Shown here one piece after another: positions 39,646 through 50,005 of a DNA stretch of 64,000 nt. Below the pieces are notes generated by a model that worked only from the letters and a program-made list of their open reading frames with translations, ran no database searches and was not told the origin of the DNA. A program made the translations under genes and the position numbers. Source of the DNA: Acetobacter sicerae (GTDB lineage Bacteria; Pseudomonadota; Alphaproteobacteria; Acetobacterales; Acetobacteraceae); NCBI RefSeq assembly GCF_011516765.1, contig NZ_JAAABN010000013.1, positions 25,981 to 89,980 of the forward strand. Direction: 5' to 3'. Numbering within the stretch: the stretch's first letter is position 1; every line of letters begins with the position of its first letter.

Positions 39646-40599
39646 ATGTCACTTTCGATCAACACCAACAACTCTGCAATGGTGGCTCTTGAGAGCCTCA
39701 ACTCAACGACATCTGCTCTGGATTCTACCGAGAACACGGTTTCAACCGGTCAGAAAGTCTCCACAGCTAAAGACGGTCCTGCCACTTACGCTATTGCCCA
39801 GCAGATGAACGGCAACATTTCTGGTCTTTCTGCTGTTTCTGATGGTCTGTCGTTTGCGGCGAGCACTCTCAGCACCACGTCCACAGCAACCAGCAACATC
39901 CTGAGCACGCTGCAGCTTCTGCAGGCCGCCGTCACTTCTCTCGGTGACAATCAGGGTGATCCGACGGCTCTTGCTCAGACGTCCAGTGAAATCGACGGCT
40001 ACCTCGACCAGATCAACACCTTTGCTCGAAACGCAACGGTTAACGGTGTCAACCTCCTGACCACGACGGCCGACTCCAACACAGCTAACGTTGGAAGCGC
40101 AACAGGACCTGCTACGGCTGCCAGCCTGATTTACGTGACGAGTCTTCAGGGTTCGACCAAAAATATCTCAAACGTAACCACCAGCGCTTCAGCAGGCGCG
40201 GCGACCCTGACAAATGCTCTTGGGCTTACAAAAGGAATGGCTGCCGGCGGCGATCTGGTCGCAGCGTCCAAGAGTGGTTCGAATGTGTTCGTGACGGGTG
40301 GCACGGCTCTGACAGGCGGCAGCATTTCAAAGCTGATTACACTTGTCCAGACCGCAATCACCACGATGACAAACGCAGCTTCAACTCTGGCGACAAACGC
40401 CAAAATTGTTGATGGCATGTCTTCTTACTCCTCCAACCTTTCCGACTCCCTGACCTCAGGTGTTGGCGCGCTGACAGATGCCGACATGGCAGCAGAAAGT
40501 GCGAAGCTGACGTCTCTGCAGACGAAGCAGTCGTTGGCAATTTCTTCTCTGAGCGTTGCAAAGTCTTCTTCTCAGAACATCCTTACCCTTTTCCGCTAA
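39646..40599 (+). CDS. Flagellin
   Basis: A 317-residue flagellar filament subunit. The conserved D0/D1 N-terminus (MSLSINTNNSAMVALESLN; ISGLSAVSDGLSFA) and C-terminus (LTDADMAAESAKLTSLQTKQ; LAISSLSVAKSSSQNILTLFR) are intact. The central variable region (about 150-230) is Thr/Ser/Ala-rich and could accept O-glycans. GGAG lies upstream of the ATG. Ends at a strong terminator 9 bp later. Exported by the flagellar type III apparatus, whose other genes are outside the window. Confidence 0.96.
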   Translation: MSLSINTNNSAMVALESLNSTTSALDSTENTVSTGQKVSTAKDGPATYAIAQQMNGNISGLSAVSDGLSFAASTLSTTSTATSNILSTLQLLQAAVTSLGDNQGDPTALAQTSSEIDGYLDQINTFARNATVNGVNLLTTTADSNTANVGSATGPATAASLIYVTSLQGSTKNISNVTTSASAGAATLTNALGLTKGMAAGGDLVAASKSGSNVFVTGGTALTGGSISKLITLVQTAITTMTNAASTLATNAKIVDGMSSYSSNLSDSLTSGVGALTDADMAAESAKLTSLQTKQSLAISSLSVAKSSSQNILTLFR

Positions 40600-40607
40600 G
40601 GTCAAGA

Positions 40608-40635
40608 ATGGGGGGCTTAGCCCCCCATTTTTTTT
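40608..40635 (+). terminator. Rho-independent terminator after flagellin gene
   Basis: A perfect 9-bp stem (ATGGGGGGC 40608-40616, GCCCCCCAT 40620-40628) with loop TTA is followed by T8. It lies between the flagellin stop and the next start codon, only 11 bp before the latter. Confidence 0.95.
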
Positions 40636-40646
40636 GGATTCAAATT

Positions 40647-42383
40647 ATGAAAACAACATTAAGCATAAGCGAAATTACAAAAATCGGTAATAAATTAAAA
40701 ACTCTATCTCAAAAAAACAATTACAAAGCAACAATAGAAGAAATCAAAAAGAACATTAAAAAACATCCCCACTGGGCGGATGGTTATTCGCTTCTCGGTG
40801 ATATATACACAAGCATAGCTCACTATGAAGAAAGCTACTCAGCTTATTCAAAAGCCTTAGAGCTTGATCCTGATAATTTGCAATGGAAATTGTCTCTTCT
40901 TCTTTCCCAACTCGAGATGGGAAGAGACGTTGAGCTTGCCTTAAATGAATTACTACATCTATTTATAAAAAATTCTGAAGATGAAGATATCTGTATAAAG
41001 ATAGCTTCGATTATGGTTTCAGGAAAACATCCCAAAATCACTATAGCGGCCATCAAATGGAGAGCCCAAAATCATAAGAACGGTGATGTGCTTTCAAGTA
41101 TTTTGGCAAACCAACTTCTTGAAGCCGGATTAATATCCGAAGGTTGCGAAATTTATCTCAATCTTTTTCGGTCGTCCCCTCATGGTGTCTTGTATGCTCC
41201 TCAGTTAGGTGTGGCTCTCATACGCATTGGAGCCTTTCAGACTTGCGCAGACATAGTCGAATCACTCAGAAAAAACTCTCCTGAAACAGCCGCCTTGATG
41301 CTGAATGAATATGGAATCGCACTGGCCGGCCTTAATCGTTCAAGAGAAGCCCAAGTGGCACTTCGTGAATACCTGGATTCTCATCCTGAGTCACAGGCTG
41401 CAAAATTCAATTTAGGCCAGGCTCTACTCAAAGGTGGAGAATATGAAGAGGGCTGGAAGCTCATCGAATTCTCTCCACCAGAATTTAAAATCCAAGGCGT
41501 CAACAATCCTTGGAAAGGTGATTTTTCTATAAATGGAAAAACGTTACTGCTGTATGGCGAGCAGGGGTTTGGCGATATGCTGCAATTCTTACGCTATATA
41601 CCGTATGTTGAAAAACTTGGAGCCAATATCGCTTTGTCGGTTCCAGAAAATCTGAAAAGACTGTGTCAGGCATCATTCCCTGATATTAAAATCATAGAAA
41701 CTGATTTGAAAAAAATAGAATATGACTACAGCTGTTCGCTTCTTTCTCTTCCATTATCGCTGTCTTCTCAAATTGGATATGAAATACCGTCATCTGTTCC
41801 TTATCTTTATCCAAATCAGAACGACATCGAAAAATTTTCGAAAATATTTGGAAAGACAAACAACTTACGTGTTGGGCTTGTATGGTCTGGTGAAAACCGT
41901 CCCCGCCATGGATTGAATTATAAAAACAGATCCGCTTCCTTAAAAATGTTTTCCAAAATAATTGATATTGAAAATATAGATTTTGTAAGCTTACAGCTCG
42001 GAAATCCCAAAAAAGAATTATTACAATGGAATGGAAAAAATATTTTTGATCCAATGAATACTGTGTCAGACATGGAAGACACGGCAGCTCTGATTTTTAA
42101 TCTCGATTTAATAATCAGTGTCGATACTTCCGTTGCTCATTTGGCAGGTGCTCTCGGCAAACCTGTCTGGATGATCACAAGAAGCGATTGCTGCTGGCGA
42201 TGGTTAGAAGGTCGGGAAGATACTCCTTGGTATCCTACCATGAGAATCTTCCGTTCCCAGCCAGGCAGTCTTCATCATGCAATCGAACTCGTAGCAGCAT
42301 CTCTTCCTGACTTCGTTACAACCTGGCAGCAGAACTCCTTACTTAAAGGCATGTCACATGAGCTACGGCATCAAGCGCTATAA
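40647..42383 (+). CDS. TPR-repeat glycosyltransferase-like protein (GT9-like C-terminus)
   Basis: About 578 residues. The N-terminal 280 residues hold tetratricopeptide repeats (GYSLLGDIYTSIAHYEESYSAYSKALELDP; AKFNLGQALLKGGEYEEGWK). The C-terminus has a heptosyltransferase-like fold: LLYGEQGFGDMLQFLRYIP, VGLVWSGENRPRHG and SVDTSVAHLAGALGKPVW. Position between flagellin and flaF suggests flagellin glycosylation, which is inference. The ATG at 40647 stands 11 bp after the flagellin terminator, leaving no room for a promoter, so it depends on read-through or an internal promoter. Base composition is strikingly AT-rich, pointing to transfer. The end overlaps flaF by 26 bp. Confidence 0.8.
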   Translation: MKTTLSISEITKIGNKLKTLSQKNNYKATIEEIKKNIKKHPHWADGYSLLGDIYTSIAHYEESYSAYSKALELDPDNLQWKLSLLLSQLEMGRDVELALNELLHLFIKNSEDEDICIKIASIMVSGKHPKITIAAIKWRAQNHKNGDVLSSILANQLLEAGLISEGCEIYLNLFRSSPHGVLYAPQLGVALIRIGAFQTCADIVESLRKNSPETAALMLNEYGIALAGLNRSREAQVALREYLDSHPESQAAKFNLGQALLKGGEYEEGWKLIEFSPPEFKIQGVNNPWKGDFSINGKTLLLYGEQGFGDMLQFLRYIPYVEKLGANIALSVPENLKRLCQASFPDIKIIETDLKKIEYDYSCSLLSLPLSLSSQIGYEIPSSVPYLYPNQNDIEKFSKIFGKTNNLRVGLVWSGENRPRHGLNYKNRSASLKMFSKIIDIENIDFVSLQLGNPKKELLQWNGKNIFDPMNTVSDMEDTAALIFNLDLIISVDTSVAHLAGALGKPVWMITRSDCCWRWLEGREDTPWYPTMRIFRSQPGSLHHAIELVAASLPDFVTTWQQNSLLKGMSHELRHQAL

Positions 42384-42753
42384 TCAGAATTCAGCAACAC
42401 AAATGACTTCAAGGCAAATTGAAGTCATGGCTTTTGGTCAAACCATTCTTCTTTTAAAAAATGCAAAAAATCAAAAAGAACGTATCCATGCTCTTACAAT
42501 GAATCAGAAGTTGTGGTCATCAATTCTTCTGGAAACAAGTGTTGAAGATAACGAAATTCCCGATGTAATGCGAAAAGATCTTCTTAATTTAGCAATCTGG
42601 TCGACACGATATAGTATCCGCGCCATGTTACATGACATTGCACTAAAGCCCTTAATCGATATAAATCAGGATATGCTTGATGGTTTGAGGCAGAACACCA
42701 ACAATCAGAACCCTCCTTCCGAAACTAATAATTTCAAGCTTTCAGTCGCTTGA
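42358..42753 (+). CDS. flaF: Flagellin biosynthesis regulator FlaF
   Basis: A 131-residue all-helical protein matching FlaF, with N-terminal YGIKRYNQNS, a central LTMNQKLWSSILLE (the conserved NQ/LW region), and LLNLAIWSTRYSIRAML. FlaF is needed for flagellin translation or secretion and opposes FlbT in Caulobacter. It overlaps the preceding gene by 26 bp and shares its AT-rich composition, so the two may have travelled together. Confidence 0.88.
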   Translation: MSYGIKRYNQNSATQMTSRQIEVMAFGQTILLLKNAKNQKERIHALTMNQKLWSSILLETSVEDNEIPDVMRKDLLNLAIWSTRYSIRAMLHDIALKPLIDINQDMLDGLRQNTNNQNPPSETNNFKLSVA

Positions 42754-42894
42754 AATCATTGCTACCCATCGCCACTCAGACGTTCTTATGCATAACGATT
42801 ATATCTTCTTTTTCCTATACTGACTATTTCTTCAAATATTTAGGAGAAAGCTAGATCTGAACTACAGATCACGTAACGATCAGCAGGAATAAAT

Positions 42895-42922
42895 AAAAAA
42901 CTCCCTTCCCTCTCGGGAAGGG
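42895..42922 (-). terminator. Terminator-like hairpin on minus strand
   Basis: CCCTTCCC (42903-42910) pairs with GGGAAGGG (42915-42922), loop TCTC. On the minus strand it is followed by AGTTTTTTATTTATT, the form of a rho-independent terminator. No intact minus-strand gene lies just to the right. Confidence 0.6.
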
Positions 42923-43005
42923 ATGTCGATGCATAGCTGCGGACAACCGTATATTTGTGAGAATCTATGCTGCATCACTACTACGCAAGCCGTTCATAAT
43001 ATAGC

Positions 43006-43231
43006 TTTCCTCCATTCCTCGGTGACTGGAAAAATGTGTATCGGCGGCTGTATCGCTGATGCGAAAGTAATATAATCGAGTAGATTTCTCATCATATGAA
43101 CGCTGATCATGATGATGCATATAGTGATGTATCGGCAGCACCACGATTGCTCGAGCGCACCAACATAGTTTGATATCCTGAAAAAGCACGGAGGAGCCAG
43201 TGGACCATCTCGAGGAGGACTGGCCTCCAAA
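43006..43231 (+). pseudogene. Decayed IS5-family transposase fragment
   Basis: Three pieces in three different frames line up with an IS5-type DDE transposase. 43006-43056 gives FPPFLGDWKNVYRRLYR followed by TGA where Trp is usual. 43131-43169 gives IGSTTIARAHQHS, matching the IDSTIVRAHQHS catalytic stretch but with the catalytic Asp changed to Gly. 43178-43231 gives SGPSRGGLASK, matching GRSRGGLTTK. At least two frameshifts and internal stops make it dead. Terminal inverted repeats were not found. Confidence 0.7.
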
Positions 43232-43569
43232 GACACGGTTATCTACGAGGCGCTATGCATCCAGTAGAGAACTTGCCTCACGTCGGATCAGAATGCTTAA
43301 TCAACCCAAGTTAAGCCTTCCTGAAAAGGCTGATCCGTGCGTTCCCTTATTGATAGCATACGATGCTGGCTCTCACCATCAAATCACAACAGTTCATTTT
43401 TTCAAAACACAATCCTGTAGAGTATTTTTTTTAATAAACTCTAATTCTATCTTCTCCGCAGCAGATCACTTAACTAACGACCACAGTAATATCGTCCTTT
43501 GTTCTTATAATTATATTTTCTCCAACAACTATCACGCACACCACAAATCGCAGAAATATAATCAACAAA

Positions 43570-43605
43570 AAAATCCGGTAGCATAAACTACCGGATTTTA
43601 TCATT
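43570..43605 (-). terminator. Terminator of the rimP–nusA–infB–rbfA operon
   Basis: A perfect 11-bp stem (AAATCCGGTAG with CTACCGGATTT) and loop CATAAA. On the minus strand the tail is ATTTTTTTGTT; the + strand also has a short TTTTA, so it may work both ways. It lies about 26-60 bp past the rbfA stop. Confidence 0.9.
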
Positions 43606-43630
43606 GCAGAATCAGACAAATATAAATGGT

Positions 43631-44080
43631 TCAGTCTTCTTCTTCGTCATCGAGGTCCCGCTGAACTTCTGGCCGACGCAGCAGAGCATCGACCTCCATT
43701 GCATAGTCGAGCGCCGTATCCGGCTGAAAATGGATTTCCGGAGCGATACGCAAACGAAGTGTGTGAGATAGCTGCGTCCGCAAATACGGAGCCACACGCT
43801 TCAGTGCGGGAAGAAGCTCTTCAACATCCCCTTTTCCCAGATCCGAGACAAATGCCGTCGCATGTTTCAGGTCGGGAGAGATACGCACTTCAGTTACTGT
43901 AATGGTAACACCGGAGAGTTCCGGATCACGAAATTCAGTTCGCGCGAATACTTCCGCCAACATACGCCTGACCTCTTCCGCGACGCGAAGCTGCCGCTGA
44001 GAGGGACCGGATGCGGAGAGGCCGGCGAGTCTCCCCGCCGGCCCCTTTCCATCCGAACGTCGGTTGGAGCCCTTGCTCAC
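43631..44080 (-). CDS. rbfA: Ribosome-binding factor A
   Basis: RbfA binds 30S precursors, helping 16S 5'-end maturation and cold growth. The 149-residue product has the KH-like core ([59 protein letters not shown]) and an acidic C-terminal tail (DLDDEEED). GTG at 44080 overlaps the infB stop (GTGA), the expected coupled start; a longer frame from 44107 also starts with GTG but overlaps infB by 31 bp. Last gene of the operon. Confidence 0.94.
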   Translation of the reverse strand: MSKGSNRRSDGKGPAGRLAGLSASGPSQRQLRVAEEVRRMLAEVFARTEFRDPELSGVTITVTEVRISPDLKHATAFVSDLGKGDVEELLPALKRVAPYLRTQLSHTLRLRIAPEIHFQPDTALDYAMEVDALLRRPEVQRDLDDEEED

Positions 44081-46779
44081 GCTGCAACCAGCTCCATCTC
44101 GAAGCACTCAACCACATCTCCCTCACGCAGGTCGTTGTAACCTGCGAAGGAAAGACCGCACTCATAGCCACGAGCAACTTCCTTGACGTCGTCCTTGAAG
44201 CGCTTGAGCTGGCTGAGATCACCCTCGTGGATGACCACACCGTCACGCAGCAGACGCACACCACAGCCACGTTTGACAACACCTTCGGTGACGTAACAGC
44301 CCGCGACCTTGCCGACCTTGGTGATGTTGAACACCTGACGGATCTCGGCGTAGCCAAGGAACTTCTCGCGATGTTTCGGAGCAACCTTACCCTTCACCAA
44401 CTGCTCGATATCATCAGCAACCTGATAGATGATCGAGTAGTAGCGAATGTCCACACCATCACGCTGGGCCATTTCACGGGCCTGCGACGTTGCACGAACA
44501 TTGAAGGCGATGATCACGCCATCAGATGCCTTGGCAAGCTGCACATCGCTCTCGGTGATCTGACCGACAGTCGCATTCAGAACGCGAACATCGACTTCCT
44601 CATGAGCAAGCTTTTCAACGGTCGCCTTGATCGCTTCCGCTGATCCCTGCACGTCGGCCTTGATGAGAACCGCAACTTCCTTCTGCACACCCGCCTGGAT
44701 ACGGGCGAGCATCTGGTCAAGCGTTCCACGAGCCGCTGTCTTGCCTGCTGCTGTATGTTCCTTGATCTTGCGCTGACGGAATTCGGAAATCTCGCGAGCT
44801 CGATTTTCGTTATCCACGACAACAAAAGAGGAGCCTGCTTCGGGCACGCCTGCAATACCGAGAACTTCAACCGGCATTGACGGTCCAGCGTCTGCGATCT
44901 GACGATTACGATCATCGACCAGAGCACGAACGCGACCCCACTCCGCTCCGGCGACAACGATGTCACCTTTGCGCAGCGTACCCTTCTGGACCAGAACCGT
45001 CGCCACAGGACCACGGCCACGATCAAGACGACCTTCAATAACCGCACCTTCAGCCGCACGATCCGGATTGGCTTTCAGGTCAAGGATTTCTGCCTGCAGC
45101 AGAATAGCCTCTTCAAGCTTATCAAGGTTTGTGCGCTTCAGAGCGGAAACCTCGATATCCTGAATATCGCCACCCATGGATTCCACGACAAGCTCGTGGC
45201 TCAGCAGATCCTGACGCACGCGGTCAGGATTTGCTCCCGGTTTGTCGACCTTGTTGATCGCCACGATGATCGGGGCGTTCGCAGCTTTCGCATGCTTAAT
45301 CGCTTCCGCTGTCTGCGGCATGACACCGTCATCAGCAGCCACAACCAGCACCACCACGTCAGTAACCGAGGCGCCGCGAGCACGCATGGCCGTAAAGGCT
45401 TCGTGACCCGGCGTGTCGATGAACGTGATCTTCGCACCGGAAGCCAACTTCACCTGATACGCGCCGATATGCTGCGTAATGCCACCGGCTTCACCAGCAG
45501 CCACATCTGTGGTCCGCAGGGCATCCAGCAGAGACGTTTTACCATGATCAACGTGACCCATGACCGTCACGACAGGCGGACGCGGCTGGAGATCACCTTC
45601 CTCGTCTTCTACGCCTTCAATGCCGATCTCAACGTCATTCTCAGCAACACGACGAACGCGATGGCCGAATTCCTCGACAATCAGTTCAGCCGTATCAGCA
45701 TCAATTGACTGGGTGACTGTCGCCATCACACCCATTTTCATGAGCGCCTTGATGACTTCACCCTGACGGGCCGCCATACGGTTAGCGAGTTCCTGCACCG
45801 TGATGGTTTCAGGCAGGATCACATCACGGACCACACGCACCTGATCGGTCCGCAGCCGCTCGAGTTCAGCCTGGCGACGCTCACGTTCGCGCTGACGACG
45901 CACGGACGCCAGTGAACGGGTCTTGTCGTCATCGCCTTCGATTGCAGCCTGAACGTCAATCCTACCGGACCGACGGCCACCGCCATCCTTCTTCGCTGCG
46001 CCAGCACCTCTCTTCGGCGGCGGAACAGCGCCTTTGCGAGCAGGACCGCGACGATCATCCTCACCCTCGCGACCACCACGAAGACGCAGGGTCTCGCCAG
46101 CACCACCAGATGGCTGGGAAGACGGTGTGGACGGAGCCGGACGGGTCTGCACCAGCGGCTTGGTCGGCATGATGGCGCGCTCAGCCAGCGGCCGCAGACG
46201 GCCTGGGGGCGGAGCAAGAGTAACTGTACCCGGAATCGGTTTATCAGAAACAACCGGACCGCGTTCCTCAACAGGAGGAGCAGCAGGTTTCCGCGAAGGT
46301 TCAGTTACCTGATCCTTGGCTCCCTGAGCATCAAGCTCAGCGCGCTGCTTCGCTTCCTGCTCTTCGCGAGCACGTTCTTCCGCCGCCCGACGCTCGTCTT
46401 CTTCACGACGACGCGCTTCTTCTGCAGCAGAAAGAATCTGAATCTTTTCCTGCTCGATGCGCTGCGCTTCCTTCAGGGCAGCTTCCTTGCGCTGCTCCTC
46501 AAGCACACGCTGACGGACAGCCAGTTCCGCTTCCGTCAAACCCCTCTTGCCCGACTGACGTCCACCGCCAGCACCGCGTCCACCGGACACACCGGCTTTA
46601 GGAGCACTTGGGCCTGGCCGCGCTTTTTTTCGGACCTCGACCTGCACTACCTTCGAGCGACCATGGCTGAAGCTCTGACGCACAGATCCGGCATCGACCG
46701 TGTGTCCTACTTCAGAACGGCCCGCTGGCCGCAGGGACAGACGTCCCTTACCCTGATCCTGATCGTTGCCTTCGCTCAT
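44077..46779 (-). CDS. infB: Translation initiation factor IF-2
   Basis: IF-2 is the GTPase that places initiator tRNA on the 30S subunit. The 900-residue protein has a long, charged, low-complexity N-terminus with a Glu/Arg-rich coiled-coil stretch (about 85-150), an IF2_N-type domain ([30 protein letters not shown] region), G1 GHVDHGKT (about 404-411), G3 DTPGHEAF and G4 NKVD. Its ATG overlaps the ylxR stop (ATGA). Confidence 0.97.
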   Translation of the reverse strand: MSEGNDQDQGKGRLSLRPAGRSEVGHTVDAGSVRQSFSHGRSKVVQVEVRKKARPGPSAPKAGVSGGRGAGGGRQSGKRGLTEAELAVRQRVLEEQRKEAALKEAQRIEQEKIQILSAAEEARRREEDERRAAEERAREEQEAKQRAELDAQGAKDQVTEPSRKPAAPPVEERGPVVSDKPIPGTVTLAPPPGRLRPLAERAIMPTKPLVQTRPAPSTPSSQPSGGAGETLRLRGGREGEDDRRGPARKGAVPPPKRGAGAAKKDGGGRRSGRIDVQAAIEGDDDKTRSLASVRRQRERERRQAELERLRTDQVRVVRDVILPETITVQELANRMAARQGEVIKALMKMGVMATVTQSIDADTAELIVEEFGHRVRRVAENDVEIGIEGVEDEEGDLQPRPPVVTVMGHVDHGKTSLLDALRTTDVAAGEAGGITQHIGAYQVKLASGAKITFIDTPGHEAFTAMRARGASVTDVVVLVVAADDGVMPQTAEAIKHAKAANAPIIVAINKVDKPGANPDRVRQDLLSHELVVESMGGDIQDIEVSALKRTNLDKLEEAILLQAEILDLKANPDRAAEGAVIEGRLDRGRGPVATVLVQKGTLRKGDIVVAGAEWGRVRALVDDRNRQIADAGPSMPVEVLGIAGVPEAGSSFVVVDNENRAREISEFRQRKIKEHTAAGKTAARGTLDQMLARIQAGVQKEVAVLIKADVQGSAEAIKATVEKLAHEEVDVRVLNATVGQITESDVQLAKASDGVIIAFNVRATSQAREMAQRDGVDIRYYSIIYQVADDIEQLVKGKVAPKHREKFLGYAEIRQVFNITKVGKVAGCYVTEGVVKRGCGVRLLRDGVVIHEGDLSQLKRFKDDVKEVARGYECGLSFAGYNDLREGDVVECFEMELVAA

Positions 46780-47570
46780 CTATCCGCCTGTTCAACCCGC
46801 TCGCCGGAAACTTCCGGCGTCCGCAGCACCGCCACATCGGCAAGCCCTGCAAAACGTTTACTATCCTGCTTCAACCGGTCAGCTAATGCGCCGGTCCGCA
46901 GAGCCGCGTGCACCGTGTGCTCACGACCAAATACTTTTCCCAGTTGCGCAGCATCCAATGGCTTCACCACAGGAAGGCTGCGCGCGCCAGACAGGAGCCT
47001 GACACATTCATCCGGACTTCCATCCGATGCCTGCACGACAAGACCTGCCGTGCCTGCCACGATCCATTCCCGGACCTTGGCATAACCACATACCGCCTGG
47101 CCGGCACGACGTGCGAGGCCGAGCGTATCCGTCACACGACGAAGAAGCCCTGCCTCAATCAAACCAACCAGATCAGAAGGAATGATAACCTGACATCGTG
47201 CAGCCCGGGCAAAACCCCCGCGAGTCCGTGCGGTTTCTAGCACATCTCTGCGCGCACTCAACCAGATTCCCCGTCCGGGCAGACGCGCGTCCAGGTCAGG
47301 CACCACAGTTTTATCCGGCGCCACAACAAATCGTATCATGCTGGAAGGCGCCAGACGCTCACGTGTCACAAGACAACGGCGCAGAGGACCACGCTCGTCT
47401 TCTTCGTAAACGTCATCACTGACGGGGATATGATTATCCCCCTTCAGCTCCGCTGTGAACCCGCTATCTGCAGTAATCAGTTCAGAAGGGCGCTCATTGG
47501 TGGGAGTCGTGTTCAGAAGACACCTCCTCGACCGGAGCTTCCGCAACGGCCTCTGCTGGAGCTTCTTCAT
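46776..47570 (-). CDS. YlxR–L7Ae fusion RNA-binding protein
   Basis: The N-terminal part is a YlxR (DUF448) domain with [19 protein letters not shown] and [14 protein letters not shown]; the C-terminal part is an L7Ae/L30e-like domain ([39 protein letters not shown]). Such fusions sit between nusA and infB in alphaproteobacteria and bind structured RNA. The start is unresolved: there is no ATG or GTG between the nusA stop and the YlxR domain, so translation begins either inside nusA (ATG 47570, giving about 35 extra residues) or at a rare codon such as CTG/ATT near 47480. The end overlaps infB by 4 bp. Confidence 0.85.
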   Translation of the reverse strand: MKKLQQRPLRKLRSRRCLLNTTPTNERPSELITADSGFTAELKGDNHIPVSDDVYEEDERGPLRRCLVTRERLAPSSMIRFVVAPDKTVVPDLDARLPGRGIWLSARRDVLETARTRGGFARAARCQVIIPSDLVGLIEAGLLRRVTDTLGLARRAGQAVCGYAKVREWIVAGTAGLVVQASDGSPDECVRLLSGARSLPVVKPLDAAQLGKVFGREHTVHAALRTGALADRLKQDSKRFAGLADVAVLRTPEVSGERVEQADR

Positions 47571-49071
47571 CCTCGAACCAGTGCGCACGCGCCAGCATGA
47601 TGATTTCGTTGGCAGCATCCTCGTCGATCGCTTCCGAACCGAGGATTTCCACCAATTCATCGCCAGCCAGATCAGCCAGATCGTCGAGCGTCTTCACGCC
47701 TTTCTCTCCAAGCGTCACAAGCATCTGATTCGTGAAGGCGTTAAGCGCGACAATGTCATCGGTCACGCCGAGTGCAACACGCTTCTCGTCAAGCTCTTCT
47801 TCCTTGCGCGTCAGATAGGTCTCGGCACGACGCACCAGCTCTTCAACCACCGAGTCGTCAAAACCTTCAATCCCGACGAGTTCGTCCTGATCCGCATAAG
47901 CCAGCTCTTCGATCGTATCGAAGCCCTCTGTCACCAGCAGACCGGCAATCACATCGTCAACATCAAGCGCTTCAACGAAGAGCGCCGTGCGACGACGGAA
48001 CTCTTCCTGACGGCGCTCTGATTCTTCAGCTTCCGTAAGGATATCGATATCCCAGCGTGTCAGCTGACTGGCCAGACGCACGTTCTGGCCACGACGACCG
48101 ATGGCGAGGCTGAGCTGATCGTCAGGCACAACGACCTCAACGCGACCAGCTTCCTCATCCATCACAACCTTGCTGACTTCAGCCGGAGCCAGCGCATTGA
48201 CCACGAAGGTCGCCGCCTGAGGGCTCCACGGAATGATGTCGATCTTCTCGCCCTGCAACTCGGCCACGACAGCCTGCACACGGGAACCACGCATACCGAC
48301 GCAGGCGCCAACCGGGTCGATGGATGCATCACGGGAAATCACCGCCATCTTGGCGCGCGATCCCGGATCACGGGCGACTGCCTTGATTTCGATGATGCCG
48401 TCGTAGATTTCCGGCACCTCCTGAGCGAACAGCTTCGCAAGGAAGGCAGGATGCGTGCGGGACAGGAAAATCTGCGGGCCACGCGGTTCGTCACGCACAT
48501 CATAGATGTAGGCGCGAACACGGTCCGAGTTACGGAACGTCTCGCGGGGGATCAGCTCATCGCGGCGCAGCAGCGCCTCGGCAGAACCGATCTCAACCAT
48601 GAGGTTGCCGTATTCAGTGCGCTTGACCGTGCCGTTGACGATCTCGCCCACGCGATCCTTGAATTCGTCATACTGGCGCTTGCGCTCATACTCACGCACG
48701 CGCTGGACGATAACCTGCTTGGCGGTCTGAGCGGAGATACGACCGAAATCAATCGGCGGCAGCGGATCGATCAGATGCTCACCGAGCTGAATTTCTGGTT
48801 TGAACTTGCGGGCGATGTGAAGAGGAATCTGGGTCTCTTCGTTCTCCACCGCCTCGACAGCTTCCGTCCAGCGGGAAAGACGCACTTCACCAGTCCGACG
48901 ATCGATCGTCGCACGAATATCTTTCTCGTGGCCATATTTGGCGCGACCGGCCTTCTGAATGGCCTGTTCCATCGCCTCGAGAACTTCCTCGCGATCGATC
49001 AGCTTCTCACGCGCAACCGCGTCAGCCACCAGAAGCAGCTCGGGACGTGCAACAGAGGTATCCATACTCAT
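47494..49071 (-). CDS. nusA: Transcription termination/antitermination factor NusA
   Basis: NusA binds RNA polymerase and RNA at pauses, terminators and rRNA antitermination sites. From ATG 49071 it has about 525 residues: the N-terminal polymerase-binding domain, S1 (GEIVNGTVKRTEYGNLMVEIG equivalent: VGEIVNGTVKRTEYGN), two KH domains (DPVGACVGMRGSRVQAVVAEL; DQLSLAIGRRGQNVRLASQLTRW), and two acidic C-terminal repeats (ELVGIEGFDDSVVEEL and ELVEILGSEAIDEDAA). GGAG is 6 nt before the ATG. The frame to 49140 is too long. Confidence 0.97.
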   Translation of the reverse strand: MSMDTSVARPELLLVADAVAREKLIDREEVLEAMEQAIQKAGRAKYGHEKDIRATIDRRTGEVRLSRWTEAVEAVENEETQIPLHIARKFKPEIQLGEHLIDPLPPIDFGRISAQTAKQVIVQRVREYERKRQYDEFKDRVGEIVNGTVKRTEYGNLMVEIGSAEALLRRDELIPRETFRNSDRVRAYIYDVRDEPRGPQIFLSRTHPAFLAKLFAQEVPEIYDGIIEIKAVARDPGSRAKMAVISRDASIDPVGACVGMRGSRVQAVVAELQGEKIDIIPWSPQAATFVVNALAPAEVSKVVMDEEAGRVEVVVPDDQLSLAIGRRGQNVRLASQLTRWDIDILTEAEESERRQEEFRRRTALFVEALDVDDVIAGLLVTEGFDTIEELAYADQDELVGIEGFDDSVVEELVRRAETYLTRKEEELDEKRVALGVTDDIVALNAFTNQMLVTLGEKGVKTLDDLADLAGDELVEILGSEAIDEDAANEIIMLARAHWFEDEEAPAEAVAEAPVEEVSSEHDSHQ

Positions 49072-49214
49072 CACAACTCCACGACAGACCAGACGCCGAC
49101 ATCCTGGGACATCAGCCCAATCCCGCAAGCCGAAACCCATCCGAAGAACGCGCTTCAGACAATCTCAGGCCTGCATATGATATCAAAGGCTGGGTTTTAC
49201 CACCCCTGACCGCC

Positions 49215-49826
49215 TCAATGACGGGTTTTAGACTTCTTTTTTTCGGCCGGAGCTTCTTCCGCCCCTTCCTCTTCCTGCGCCGCAGGCTTCATCATCGCCT
49301 GTGTCGCAGCAATGAGAGCATCTGTCAGCACAAGCCTGGCCTTCTTCATCTCCCGGAACGGAAGAACGACTTCCTCTCCGTCGTCCAGACGCATCCGACC
49401 GCCCTCTTCCGAGGCGCCCAGCACAATCCCTGAGAAGCGGCGACGTCCATTGACCGGGATCAGAACCTCGGCTTTCGCCAGATGCCCCGCAAAGCGCTCC
49501 CAGTCTTTTGGACGAGTCAGCGGACGATCGATTCCGGCAGAGGACACTTCCAGCGTCCAGTTGCCGGGAATGGGATCTTCCACGTCCATGACCGCACCCA
49601 CCGCGTGACTGACCTGCTCACAGTCTTCAACCGTGATCAGTGTGCCATCGGCACGATCAGCCATGACCTGCACGGTCGGAACCTCACGGCCCAGCACAGA
49701 CACTCTGACAATCTCGAACCCGAGATCTTCTACAGAGGGCGTGATGAGAGCAGCAATCCGCCCTTCAAGGCCAACATGAGTCGAATGGTCTTCGTCCACA
49801 GCAAAAAAGGCGACCGGACCGGCCAC
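49215..49826 (-). CDS. rimP: Ribosome maturation factor RimP
   Basis: RimP helps 30S maturation. Two domains are visible: an N-terminal alpha/beta part ([21 protein letters not shown]) with [20 protein letters not shown] and [21 protein letters not shown], and a C-terminal Sm-like part ([27 protein letters not shown]). It has a Lys/Glu/Ala-rich tail of about 30 residues beyond the usual end. GTG at 49826 or GTG at 49799 may be the start; neither has a good SD. First gene of the rimP–nusA operon, 143 bp upstream of nusA. Confidence 0.95.
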   Translation of the reverse strand: MAGPVAFFAVDEDHSTHVGLEGRIAALITPSVEDLGFEIVRVSVLGREVPTVQVMADRADGTLITVEDCEQVSHAVGAVMDVEDPIPGNWTLEVSSAGIDRPLTRPKDWERFAGHLAKAEVLIPVNGRRRFSGIVLGASEEGGRMRLDDGEEVVLPFREMKKARLVLTDALIAATQAMMKPAAQEEEGAEEAPAEKKKSKTRH

Positions 49827-50005
49827 CCCCCAAAAAAGAGCGAAAATGAAAGGAATGACATTTGTTTATGTCACTGACCATAAAATCGCAAGGCGAAATT
49901 ACTTCCCCTTGCTCACGTCGCTTTATTACGATGCATAAAGCTTTGTATCTTTTTCGTTTGCCCCTTGCATCGCTGCAACACCCCATGCCTTAGATAGACC
50001 CGGCA

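Larger units (their letters stand above)
42754..43630. other. AT-rich gap between flaF and rbfA
   Basis: This 877-bp gap holds a minus-oriented hairpin (42895-42922), a decayed IS5-type transposase (about 43006-43231) and the rbfA-side terminator (43570-43605). The remaining sequence is AT-rich with no convincing gene. Confidence 0.6.

Noticed and set aside
42965..43236. Minus-strand frames of 74 and 80 codons
   Set aside because: They are antisense to the transposase remnant, which explains the coding-like composition better.
43200..43586. 128-codon + frame after flaF
   Set aside because: It begins in the transposase remnant and runs through AT-rich sequence ending at the terminator; no coherent protein pattern.
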